A model generated the notes under the pieces. The model ran no database searches and was not told where the DNA came from. It saw nothing but the letters and a program-made list of their open reading frames with translations. A stretch of 36,972 nt of DNA from Solirubrobacterales bacterium. GTDB lineage: Bacteria > Actinomycetota > Thermoleophilia > Solirubrobacterales > Solirubrobacteraceae. The stretch is from NCBI GenBank assembly GCA_025964175.1, contig JAOPZL010000370.1, forward strand, positions 1-36,972, written 5' to 3'. A program made the translations under genes and the position numbers. How positions within the stretch are numbered: the first letter of the stretch is position 1; each line of letters starts with the position of its first letter. Positions 8,226 to 19,301 of this stretch are shown in pieces.

Positions 8226-9469
8226 ACGACGGCATGGAGATCGCCGGGCGCTACCTGATCGAGCGCCGCCTCGGTCTCGGCGGGATGTCGACCGTGCACC
8301 TGGCCCTCGACACCCGGCTGGAGCGCCACGTCGCGGTCAAGCTGCTGGCCGAGCACCTCGCCGACGACCCGACGTTCGTCTCGCGCTTCCAGCGTGAGGC
8401 GCTGTCGGCGGCGCGGCTCGTGCACCCGAACATCGTGCAGGTCTTCGATTCCGGGCTGGACGCCGCGAGCGGGCGCCACTTCATCGTCATGGAGTACGTC
8501 CCCGGGCAGTCGGTCGCCGAGATCCTGCGCGAGCGGGATGCGCGGGATGGGCTGGGCGTCGAGGAGACCCTGGAGATCGTCGTGCAGGCCTGCCACGGCC
8601 TGGACTACGCGCACCGCATGGGCGTCGTGCACCGCGACGTCAAGCCGGGCAACCTGATGCGCACGCCCGACGGGATCATCAAGCTCGCCGACTTCGGGAT
8701 CGCCCGCGCCACCGATCAGTCCTCGATCACCCAGGTCGGCTCGGTGCTCGGCACCGCCGCCTACCTGTCGCCCGAGCAGGCAGCCGGCGAGGAGGCGGGT
8801 CCGCGCGCGGACCTCTACTCGCTGGGCGTCGTCACCTACCAGTGCCTCGCCGGGCGGCTGCCCTACGAGGCGGCGTCGCTGTCGGAGCTGGTGCTCAAGC
8901 AGCAGCGCGAGGCGCCCCAGCGGCTGGACAGCCTGCGTTCGGACATCCCGCCCGCGCTCGCCGCTTCGGTGGCCGCGGCGCTCTCGATCGACCAGCGCGG
9001 GCGCTACGCGTCCGCCCGCGAGATGGGCGAGGCGCTCGACCGCGCGGTCGACGCCGGCGATGCCGACCAGACGGCGGCGACGCGGATGCTGGACGAGCAG
9101 TCCCACTCGACGACCGTGCTCGCGTCCGAACCGTACGACCCGTACGGTTCGGCGGCGTACGACGTCCCGCCGGTGCAGCGCCGCCAGCCCGTCCAGCGCC
9201 GCCGCCAGCCGCCCCCCGGCGCGGCGCCCGCCGCCGTCGCGTACGACTCCGACACGCGCCGGCCGGCCGGCCGCAAGAAGGCGAACACGGGCCGGATCCT
9301 CGCCGTCATGCTGATCATCGTGCTGATCGCCGCGGGCGTCGGCATCGCGATCGTCTCCTCGATGAGCGACAGCCAGCGCATCCGGATCCGCAGCACGGTC
9401 TACGACTCGGTCACCCAGTCGGTGGACTCGATGAAGTCGCTGATCGACGACAACGCCAAGTCGGGCTAG
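8222..9469 (+). CDS. Ser/Thr protein kinase (PknB-like kinase domain, one C-terminal TM, no PASTA repeats)
   Basis: GRYLIERRLGLGGMSTVHLA, HVAVKLL, VVHRDVKPGNLM, KLADFGIAR, then Pro/Arg-rich linker and TM ILAVMLIIVLIAAGVGIAIVSS. Confidence 0.95.
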   Translation: MNDGMEIAGRYLIERRLGLGGMSTVHLALDTRLERHVAVKLLAEHLADDPTFVSRFQREALSAARLVHPNIVQVFDSGLDAASGRHFIVMEYVPGQSVAEILRERDARDGLGVEETLEIVVQACHGLDYAHRMGVVHRDVKPGNLMRTPDGIIKLADFGIARATDQSSITQVGSVLGTAAYLSPEQAAGEEAGPRADLYSLGVVTYQCLAGRLPYEAASLSELVLKQQREAPQRLDSLRSDIPPALAASVAAALSIDQRGRYASAREMGEALDRAVDAGDADQTAATRMLDEQSHSTTVLASEPYDPYGSAAYDVPPVQRRQPVQRRRQPPPGAAPAAVAYDSDTRRPAGRKKANTGRILAVMLIIVLIAAGVGIAIVSSMSDSQRIRIRSTVYDSVTQSVDSMKSLIDDNAKSG

Positions 9470-9499
9470 GTCCCCCGGCGCGAGACGAGAGAGGGTGCC

Positions 9500-11044
9500 G
9501 TGCGGCAGCTGACGAGTCTGGACGCGCAGTTCCTGGCCATCGAGACACCGAGGACCACGGGCCACGTGTCGGGCCTGGCCGTGCTGGACCCGTCGACCGC
9601 CCCGCGCGGGACACTGGAGATCGACGACCTCTGCCGGCTCGTCGGCGAGCGCCTGCCGCTGCTGCCGCCGATGCGCTGGAAGCTCGTGCAGGTCCCGCTC
9701 GGCCTCGACCACCCGTACTGGATCGAGGATGAGGACTTCGACCTCGACTTCCACCTGCGCGAGCTCGCGCTGCCACCCGGCGCCGATGACGCCAAGCTGG
9801 CCGAGCAGGTCGCCCGGCTCGTCGCGCGCCCGCTGGACCGGTCGCGGCCGCTGTGGGAGATCTACCTGATCCACGGGCTGCCCCGGGGCCGCGTCGCGAT
9901 GCTGACGAAGATCCACCACGCCATCGTCGACGGCGTCTCGGGCGCGGAGATCCTCTCGGCCCTGCTCGACGTCACGCCCGAGGGCCGCGACGTGCCGCCC
10001 GCCGCGCCGCCCACCCACGAGCGCCGCCCCAGCGACCTCTCGCTGCTGGGCCGCGCGATCGCCAACATCCCGCTGCAGCCGCTGCGTGCCCTGCGGGCCG
10101 CGCCGGCCACCCTCCCCTACCTCTCGGCGCTGCCCGGCGTCGGCGCCGTCCCCGGGATGGGCCTGCTCAGCAACATCGCCTCGCGCGTCGTCCCCGGCGC
10201 CGACCGCGACGTGCTCGAGTTCTCCAGCGCGCCCGTCCCGGTCACGCCGTTCTCCGGATCGGTCTCCGGCCACCGCCGCTTCGCCTTCGGCCACCTGTCG
10301 CTGCACACGGTCAAGACGATCAAGGACGACTTCGGCTTCACGGTCAACGACGTCGTCGTCGCCCTCTGCACGGGCGCGGTGCGGCGCTGGCTGATCGACC
10401 ACGACGCGCTGCCCCACGACCCGCTCGTCGCGATGGTCCCCGTCTCCGTGCGCACGCCGGAGCAGTTCGGCACGTTCGGCAACCGCGTCTCGGTGATGAC
10501 CGTGCCCATCCCGACGAACGAGCCGGACCCGCGCAAGCGCCTCGAGCGCACCCATGATGTGCTACTCGCGGCCAAGGACCGCCACCGGGCGCTGCCGGCG
10601 AACCTCCTGACCGACGCGACCCGGTTCATCCCGCCCGCGGTCGCCGCGCTCGCCGCGCGGACCACCCTGTCCGTCCTGGCCGGGTCCCGGGCCCCGGTCA
10701 ACCTCGTGATCTCCAACGTCCCGGGCGCGCGCGTCCCGGTGTACTGCGCCGGCGCGCGGCTGGAGGCGCACTACCCGGTATCGGTCATCGCCGACGGGAT
10801 CGGGCTGAACATCACGGTCATGAGCTACCTCGACCGCCTCGACTTCGGCCTCGTCGCCGACCGCGAGACGATCCCGGACCTGTGGTCGATGATGGACGGC
10901 CTGCGCGAGGAGCTCGAGGCGCTGACGCCCGCGGCGGTGGCTACGCCACGGTTCGCGAAAGACCCGGCGCCGCGCCGGAACGAAGCGCCGCCGCGGTCTG
11001 CGGGAGCGTCCCGGCGAGAATCGCCTCGCGCAGATCGGTCATGA
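9500..11044 (+). CDS. WS/DGAT (wax ester synthase/diacylglycerol O-acyltransferase) family protein
   Basis: MRQLTSLDAQFLAIETPRTTGHV and the HHxxxDG active site KIHHAIVDGVSGAEIL; C-terminal NLVISNVPGARVPVYCAGARLEAHYPVS. Confidence 0.93.
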   Translation: MRQLTSLDAQFLAIETPRTTGHVSGLAVLDPSTAPRGTLEIDDLCRLVGERLPLLPPMRWKLVQVPLGLDHPYWIEDEDFDLDFHLRELALPPGADDAKLAEQVARLVARPLDRSRPLWEIYLIHGLPRGRVAMLTKIHHAIVDGVSGAEILSALLDVTPEGRDVPPAAPPTHERRPSDLSLLGRAIANIPLQPLRALRAAPATLPYLSALPGVGAVPGMGLLSNIASRVVPGADRDVLEFSSAPVPVTPFSGSVSGHRRFAFGHLSLHTVKTIKDDFGFTVNDVVVALCTGAVRRWLIDHDALPHDPLVAMVPVSVRTPEQFGTFGNRVSVMTVPIPTNEPDPRKRLERTHDVLLAAKDRHRALPANLLTDATRFIPPAVAALAARTTLSVLAGSRAPVNLVISNVPGARVPVYCAGARLEAHYPVSVIADGIGLNITVMSYLDRLDFGLVADRETIPDLWSMMDGLREELEALTPAAVATPRFAKDPAPRRNEAPPRSAGASRRESPRADRS

Positions 11045-12158
11045 GCCGCTGCACGAACGCGAGGTTGTGCAGGGTGACCAGGCGCATGCCGGTCAGCTCC
11101 TTGGCCTTGAGCAGGTAGCGCAGGTAGCCGCGGGAGAACCCGGCCGAGCAGCACGGGCACGGGCAGTCCTCCATGATCGGCTCGTCGGCGTCCTTCCAGC
11201 GGGCGTTGGTGAGGTCGAAGCGCCAGCGCTTCTCGGGATCGGGGACCAGCGCCATGCCGTGGCGGGCGATCCGCGTCGGCATCGCGCAGTCGAAGTGGTC
11301 GATGCCGATCTCCACGCCGCGGATGAGGTCGTCGATCTCGCCGATGCCGAGCAGATGGCGCGGCTTCCCGGGCGCCACGCGGTCCAGCGTGTCGGTCGAC
11401 CACGCGCTGACCTCGTGCATCTGCGCCTTCGTCTCCCCCAGCGAGCCGCCGATGGCGACACCGTCGACCGCGCTGGTGGCGACCGCCTCGGTCGACTCGC
11501 GGCGCAGGTCCTCGTAGACGCCTCCCTGGACGATGCCGTAGACGAGCTGATCCTGCGGGCCGTTCTCCGCGTGCCAGTCCAGGCAGCGCGCCAGCCAGCG
11601 GTGCGTGCGCTCGGTCGAGCGGGCCGTGTAGTCGCGCGTGACGTGGAAGGGCGTGCACTCGTCGAAGACGAGCGCGAGGTCGGAGCCCAGCGCGGCCTGG
11701 ATCTCCATCGACGTCTCGGGGGCGAGGAACTTCTCGCTGCCGTCGATGTAGGAGCGGAAGCGCACGCCGGACTCGTCGATCGAGAGGATGGCGCCGGCCC
11801 GGTCGGAGCCCTGGGAGGCGCGCCCCTTGATCTCGTCGGCGACCGTGCCGTGGCCCATCGAGAAGACCTGGAAGCCGCCCGAGTCGGTGATGATCGGGCC
11901 GTCCCAGCGCATGAACTTGTGCAGCCCGCCGAAGTGGCGGACCCGCTCGTGGCCCGGGTCGAGGAAGAGGTGGAACGTGTTGCCGAGCACCATGTCGTAG
12001 CCGAGCTCGACGACGTCTCGGGGCTCCAGCGCCTTGACCACGCCCTTGGTCGCGAGCGGGACGAAGGCCGGCGTGCGGACCGTCCCGTGCGCGGTGTTCA
12101 GGATCCCGGCGCGGGCCTGGGACGCGGGATCGGTGGCCAGGATGTCCAGGGCGGGCAC
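10941..12158 (-). CDS. tgt: Queuine tRNA-ribosyltransferase
   Basis: VLGNTFHLFLDPGHE, DGPIITDSGGFQVFSMG, VYGIVQGGVYEDLR, HLLGIGEIDDL; Zn site CPCPCCSAGFSRGYLRYL. GTG start at 12158 preferred. Confidence 0.96.
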   Translation of the reverse strand: MPALDILATDPASQARAGILNTAHGTVRTPAFVPLATKGVVKALEPRDVVELGYDMVLGNTFHLFLDPGHERVRHFGGLHKFMRWDGPIITDSGGFQVFSMGHGTVADEIKGRASQGSDRAGAILSIDESGVRFRSYIDGSEKFLAPETSMEIQAALGSDLALVFDECTPFHVTRDYTARSTERTHRWLARCLDWHAENGPQDQLVYGIVQGGVYEDLRRESTEAVATSAVDGVAIGGSLGETKAQMHEVSAWSTDTLDRVAPGKPRHLLGIGEIDDLIRGVEIGIDHFDCAMPTRIARHGMALVPDPEKRWRFDLTNARWKDADEPIMEDCPCPCCSAGFSRGYLRYLLKAKELTGMRLVTLHNLAFVQRLMTDLREAILAGTLPQTAAALRSGAAPGLSRTVA

Positions 12159-12182
12159 GCGAGGATGGTAGAAGCTAGGATC

Positions 12183-12830
12183 GTGTTCGCCGCCATCGTC
12201 GACGTCAGCCATGTGGGCTATGCCGCCCTGTTCGCCCTCATCGCCGTCGAGTCGATGGGGATCCCCGTGCCCGGGGAGACCGCGCTCATCACCGGCGCGA
12301 TCCTCGCCAGCAAGGGCCAGCTGCAGATCGAGTGGGTGATCGTGCTGGCCGCCACGGCCGCGATCCTCGGCGACAACGTCGGCTACCTGATCGGCCGCCA
12401 CGGCGGTCGCCGGCTGCTGACGATGAACGGCCCGTTCCTGGCGACGCGGCAGCGCGTCCTGCGCGTCGGGGAGCCGTTCTTCGAGCGCCACGGGCCCAAG
12501 GCCGTCTTCCTCGGCCGCTTCACCGCCGGCCTGCGCATCTGGGCCGCGTGGCTGGCGGGGGCGACCCACATGCCGTGGAAGTCGTTCCTGCTCTACAACG
12601 CGCTCGGCGGCATCGTGTGGGCGACGGTCGTCGGCGTGCTCGCCTACGTCCTCGGCCACGCCGCGGAGAAGGCGATCGAGGTGGCGGGCGTGGTCGGGCT
12701 CGTCGGCGCGGTCGTCGTCGTGATCGGCGCGTTCGTCGTCCTGCGCCGTCGCCACGCCGCCCAGGAGGAGCGGTTGGAGGAGGAGGCCGACGCGGCGGAG
12801 GCCGCGGCGACCTCGGACCCCTCCCTCTAG
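12183..12830 (+). CDS. DedA/SNARE-associated family membrane protein
   Basis: ESMGIPVPGETALITGAILAS, GDNVGYLIGRHGGRRLL, FGLRIWAAWLAG-type core (actual FTAGLRIWAAWLAG). Start either GTG 12183 or ATG 12165 (same frame). Confidence 0.9.
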   Translation: MFAAIVDVSHVGYAALFALIAVESMGIPVPGETALITGAILASKGQLQIEWVIVLAATAAILGDNVGYLIGRHGGRRLLTMNGPFLATRQRVLRVGEPFFERHGPKAVFLGRFTAGLRIWAAWLAGATHMPWKSFLLYNALGGIVWATVVGVLAYVLGHAAEKAIEVAGVVGLVGAVVVVIGAFVVLRRRHAAQEERLEEEADAAEAAATSDPSL

Positions 12831-13297
12831 GAGCTCTGGGCCGAGCCGGGCAGGATCCGCTCCCACGTGTCGCCGAGCATGTCCTGCTCCTGGCGCGAGA
12901 GGTGGGAGAGGAAGTGGCGGCGCACGCCGTCCAGGTGCGTGGCGCGGGCGGCCGCGAGCTTGCCGCGGCCCTCGCCGGTGATCACGGCGAACGAGCCGCG
13001 CGCGTCGGAGTCACAGGCCTGGCGCTCGATGAGGCGGTCGCGCTCGAGGCGGTCGGCCAGCCGGGTCAGCCCGCTGCGCGAGAGCAGCACCTGGGTGGCG
13101 AGGTCGTGCATGCGCAGCCGTCCGCCCTCGGAGTCGCCCAGGAAGAGCAGCACCTCGTAGGAGGTGAGGCTGAGGCCGTGCTCGCGCTCGAGCTCGGCGT
13201 CCAGCGCCCTGACGAGGGTCTGATGGACGCGGAGCATGCCGCGCCACGCGCGCAGCTCGCGCGGCGTGAGGAGCGTGGGGAGGATGGACTCGGTCAC
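12827..13297 (-). CDS. MarR-family transcriptional regulator
   Basis: LTSYEVLLFLGDSEGGRLRMHDLATQVLLSRSGLTRLADRLERDRLIERQACDSDARGSFAVITGEGR: MarR wHTH plus wing. GTG start at 13297 preferred. Confidence 0.9.
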   Translation of the reverse strand: MTESILPTLLTPRELRAWRGMLRVHQTLVRALDAELEREHGLSLTSYEVLLFLGDSEGGRLRMHDLATQVLLSRSGLTRLADRLERDRLIERQACDSDARGSFAVITGEGRGKLAAARATHLDGVRRHFLSHLSRQEQDMLGDTWERILPGSAQSS

Positions 13298-13307
13298 GAC
13301 TCGACTT

Positions 13308-13319
13308 ATTGTACGCGCA
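13308..13319. promoter_or_regulatory. Possible -10 element and operator of the MarR gene
   Basis: Minus strand TACAAT (13313-13308) about 10 nt before the GTG start; overlaps imperfect dyad TTGTACGCGCAA. Confidence 0.35.
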
Positions 13320-13410
13320 ACGACCGGCGGGCGCCACGGACCTCTGGATCGCGGTTGAAGATCCGCCGTCGCAAGCTTCACGGGATCTTGACCTGCGCTT
13401 GAGCGGGGTG

Positions 13411-13511
13411 CCGCAGGATGCGTCCTGCGGATCCTCCCCCAGGACGCACCCGACGACGGCCCACCGGCTCCCCATACGACCCTGACCCAGTCCGGAGCCG
13501 GGGCCGTCGTC
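13411..13511. other. Structured intergenic region: small GC hairpin plus long bipartite hairpin (possible terminator or ncRNA)
   Basis: ccgcagga-tgcg-tcctgcgg (13411-13430) and gacgacggccc/gggccgtcgtc (13452-13462/13501-13511) with nested cggctcc/ggagccg (13465-13471/13494-13500). Confidence 0.55.
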
Positions 13512-13522
13512 CCTTCTTCTGC

Positions 13523-15013
13523 TCAGGCGAGCATCGTCTGGCCGGTCATCGCCTCGGGCTGGTCGAGCCCGAGCAGCTGCAGGACGGTGGGCGCCACGTC
13601 GGCGAGGATGCCCTCGTCGCGCAGCTCCACCCCGTCCAGCGTGACCACGAACGGCACCGGGTTGAGCGTGTGGGCGGTGTTGGGCGAGCCGTCCTCGTTG
13701 ATCATGAAGTCGGCGTTGCCGTGGTCGGCGGTGATAACGCACACGCCGCCGCGCGCCCGGACCGCCTCCACGATCTCCCCCAGGCAGCGATCGGCCGTCT
13801 GGACCGCCTCGACCGCCGCGGGGACGACGCCGGTGTGCCCGACCATGTCCGCGTTGGCGAAGTTGATGATCCCGAAGCCGAAGTCCTCCTGCGCCCAGGC
13901 CGAGACGAACGCCGCGGCCGCCTCGGGGCCGCTCATCGCCGGCTTGAAGTCGTAGGTCGGGACGTCGCGCGGCGAGGGGACCAGCTCGCGGCGCTCGCCC
14001 TCCTGCGGCTGCTCCTCGCCACCACCGAAGAAGTACGTCACGTGCGGGTACTTCTCCGTCTCGGCGACGTGCAGCTGGCGCAGCCCGGCCGAGGCGATCG
14101 TCACCGGCAGCGTGGTCGACGGACGGTGCGGCGGGAAGGCGATCGGGTACGGCCAGCCCTCGACGTACTCGGTGAGCGTCACGTAGCGCGACGGCTCGTG
14201 GGCCAGCGCCTCGGTGATCTGGCGCATCCGGTCCGGGCGGAAGTTGAAGGCGATGACCGTGTCCTGCGGACGGATGCGGGCCTCGGCGCCGACCGTCGTG
14301 GCGTCGATGAACTCGTCGGTCTCGCCGCGCTCGTACGCCTCGCGGGCCGCGTCGGACGCGTGCTCCACGTGGTGGGCGGCGGTGCCGTCGACCAACAGCG
14401 CGCGAGCGCGCTCGGTGCGCTCCTCGCGCCGGTCGCGGTCCATCGCGTAGTAGCGGCCGATGACGGTGCCGACCCGGGCGCCGTCGAAGCCCTCGACCCG
14501 CTCCAGGAAGGCGACGCCGCCCGAGGGCGAGGTGTCGCGGCCGTCGGTGAACGCGTGGATGACGAGGTCGGGGACGCCGACCTCCCGGCCCAGGGCGACG
14601 AGCGCCTGCAGGTGCTCCAGCGAGGAGTGCACGCCGCCGTCGGAGACGAGGCCGATCAGATGGACGCGCTCCGCGGACGCCAGCGCGTCGCGCAGCACGT
14701 CGTTGCCGGCCGGCGGGTCGCTGAGCAGCGCCTCGTCGATGCGCAGCAGGTCCTGCTTGACCACCGCGCCCGCGCCGAGGTTGAGATGACCGACCTCGGA
14801 GTTGCCCATCTGGCCGGGCGGCAGGCCGACGTCGGGGCCGCAGGTGCGCAGCTGGGCGTGTGGGTATCGCGCCCACAGCGCGTCCATGACCGGCGTGTCG
14901 GCGAGCGCGACCGCGTTGCCCGGGCCCTCGGGCGCGAGCGCCCAGCCGTCGAGGACGACGAGGCAGACCGCCGGGACCGGGAGCCCAGCGGTCGCGCTCG
15001 CGCTCTGCGCCAT
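13523..15013 (-). CDS. gpmI: 2,3-bisphosphoglycerate-independent phosphoglycerate mutase
   Basis: VCLVVLDGWALAPEGPGNAV, GQMGNSEVGHLNLGAG, VHAFTDGRDTSP-type (actual IHAFTDGRDTSPSGG), ADHGNADFMI. ATG at 15013. Confidence 0.96.
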   Translation of the reverse strand: MAQSASATAGLPVPAVCLVVLDGWALAPEGPGNAVALADTPVMDALWARYPHAQLRTCGPDVGLPPGQMGNSEVGHLNLGAGAVVKQDLLRIDEALLSDPPAGNDVLRDALASAERVHLIGLVSDGGVHSSLEHLQALVALGREVGVPDLVIHAFTDGRDTSPSGGVAFLERVEGFDGARVGTVIGRYYAMDRDRREERTERARALLVDGTAAHHVEHASDAAREAYERGETDEFIDATTVGAEARIRPQDTVIAFNFRPDRMRQITEALAHEPSRYVTLTEYVEGWPYPIAFPPHRPSTTLPVTIASAGLRQLHVAETEKYPHVTYFFGGGEEQPQEGERRELVPSPRDVPTYDFKPAMSGPEAAAAFVSAWAQEDFGFGIINFANADMVGHTGVVPAAVEAVQTADRCLGEIVEAVRARGGVCVITADHGNADFMINEDGSPNTAHTLNPVPFVVTLDGVELRDEGILADVAPTVLQLLGLDQPEAMTGQTMLA

Positions 15014-15018
15014 CGCGC

Positions 15019-15779
15019 TCAGCTCCGCGCGGCGTCGATGATCGCCGCGAACGACGCCGGATCCAGCGATGCCCCGCCGACGAGCGCGCCGTCGATGTCG
15101 GGCAACGCCAGCAGCTCCGCGGCGTTCTCGGGCTTGACCGAGCCGCCGTAGAGGATCCGCACCTGCTGGGCGGCGTCCTTGTCGAAGCCGGCCACCAGCG
15201 CACGCACGAAGGCGATCGCCTCCTGGGCCTGCTCGAGCGTGGCGACCTGCCCGGTGCCGATCGCCCAGATCGGCTCGTAGGCGATCGTGACCTCCGTCAA
15301 GCGGTCCACGGCCACCTTCTCCAGCGCCTCCTGCACCTGATGGCGCAGGGTGCGCTCGGTGTCTCCGGCCAGGCGCTGCTCCTCGGTCTCGCCGACGCAC
15401 AGCATCGGAGCGAGGCCGGCCTCCAGCGCGGCGGGCACCTTCAGCTGCAGCGCCCGGTCGGTCTCGCCGAAGTACTGGCGCCGCTCGGAATGGCCCAGCA
15501 GCGTGCCGTGGACGTCGAGCTCGGTCAGCATCGGCGCGGAGATCTCACCGGTGTAGGCGCCCGACGGGGCCTCGTGCATGTTCTGGGCGTAGATCGCCAG
15601 CTGCGATCCGCGCGTCGAGTCGACGACCGCCTGCAGCGCCGTGTACGGAACGCACAGGACGACCTCGAGGCCCTCGACGTCGGCGACGCGTGGCAGCAGG
15701 CCGGCGACGTACTCCTCGGCCTGGGCGATCGTCTTGTGCATCTTCCAGTTGCCGGCGATGACCGGGGTCCGACTGCTGC

Positions 15780-15783
<4 letters not shown>
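15019..15783 (-). CDS. tpiA: Triosephosphate isomerase
   Basis: PVIAGNWKMHKT, LLGHSERRQYFGE, VTIAYEPIWAIGTG, ILYGGSVKPENAAELL, DGALVGGASL. Confidence 0.97.
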
Positions 15784-18332
<2,549 letters not shown>

Positions 18333-18339
18333 GGGTGCG

Positions 18340-19284
18340 TCAGGACCGCTTGTCGGCCTTGGTGATGTCGCGATGGGCGACGTCCACGCGCACGTCCTCG
18401 CGGTCCTGATACCGCGCGCCGAGGTGCTCGGCGATCGCGACCGAGCGATGACGGCCGCCGGTGCAGCCGATCGCCACCATCAGGTGCGCCTTGCCCTCGG
18501 CCACGTACTGGGGCAGCAGGAAGTCCAGCAGCGGCTCGAGGTACCCGTAGAACGCGTCGAGCGAACCGCCCCGCCCGACGTAGGCCACCACGCGCTCGTC
18601 ACGCCCCGTGAGGGGCTTGAGCTCGGAGACGTAGTGCGGGTTGGGCAGGAAGCGGACGTCGAAGACGAGGTCGGCGTCGCGGGCCGGGCCGTACTTGAAC
18701 CCGAACGACGTGAAGGTCACCGCCAGACGGGTGGCCGCCTGGCGCGGCAGGAACTCCTCGGCGATGCGACGGCGCAGCGACGCGGCGCCCAGGCCCGTCG
18801 TGTCCATGACCACGTCCGCGCGCGAGCGTACGAGGTTCAGGACCGCGCGCTCCTCGGCGATCCCGGCGGTCACCGTGCCCTCGGGCGACAGCGGGTGGCG
18901 GCGGCGGGTCTCCTTGTAGCGCGTGACGAGCGTCGTCTCGTCGGCGTCGAGGAACAGGACGCGGTGGTAGAGGCCGAGCGCGGCGAGGTCGTCCAGGACG
19001 GCCGAGAGCGTCTCGAAGTAGGCGCCGCCGCGGACGTCGGAGACGACGGCGGCGTGCTCGACCTTGGAGCCCTCGTGGACGAACAGCTCGACGAGGCCGC
19101 GGATCATCTCGGGCGGGAGGTTGTCGACGCAGAAGTAGCCCGCGTCCTCGAAGACCGCCATCGCCGTCGACTTGCCGGCGCCCGAGAAGCCGGTGATCAC
19201 GACGAGATCCTGCAGCCGGGACCCGGCGAACGGGCGCGACCGGGCCGCTGCCTCGTCGTCTCGGGTGGTCGCCATGTCGTCCAT
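18340..19284 (-). CDS. rapZ: RapZ/YvcJ-family nucleotide-binding RNase adapter protein
   Basis: LVVITGFSGAGKSTAMAVFEDAGYFCVDNLPPEMI, FLDADETTLVTRYKETRRRHPL, IGCTGGRHRSVAIAEHL. Alternative start ATG 19275. Confidence 0.95.
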   Translation of the reverse strand: MDDMATTRDDEAAARSRPFAGSRLQDLVVITGFSGAGKSTAMAVFEDAGYFCVDNLPPEMIRGLVELFVHEGSKVEHAAVVSDVRGGAYFETLSAVLDDLAALGLYHRVLFLDADETTLVTRYKETRRRHPLSPEGTVTAGIAEERAVLNLVRSRADVVMDTTGLGAASLRRRIAEEFLPRQAATRLAVTFTSFGFKYGPARDADLVFDVRFLPNPHYVSELKPLTGRDERVVAYVGRGGSLDAFYGYLEPLLDFLLPQYVAEGKAHLMVAIGCTGGRHRSVAIAEHLGARYQDREDVRVDVAHRDITKADKRS

Positions 19285-19301
19285 TGTCCCCTACGCCCCC
19301 G

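Noticed and set aside
7775-10555. 926-aa minus-strand ORF
   Set aside because: Antisense shadow of lipoprotein, kinase and WS/DGAT coding sequence; no recognisable motifs.
13400-13522. SRP RNA, tmRNA or RNase P RNA
   Set aside because: The structured region lacks the conserved SRP GGAAGGAAGCAGC loop, a tmRNA tRNA-like end, or RNase P core motifs.
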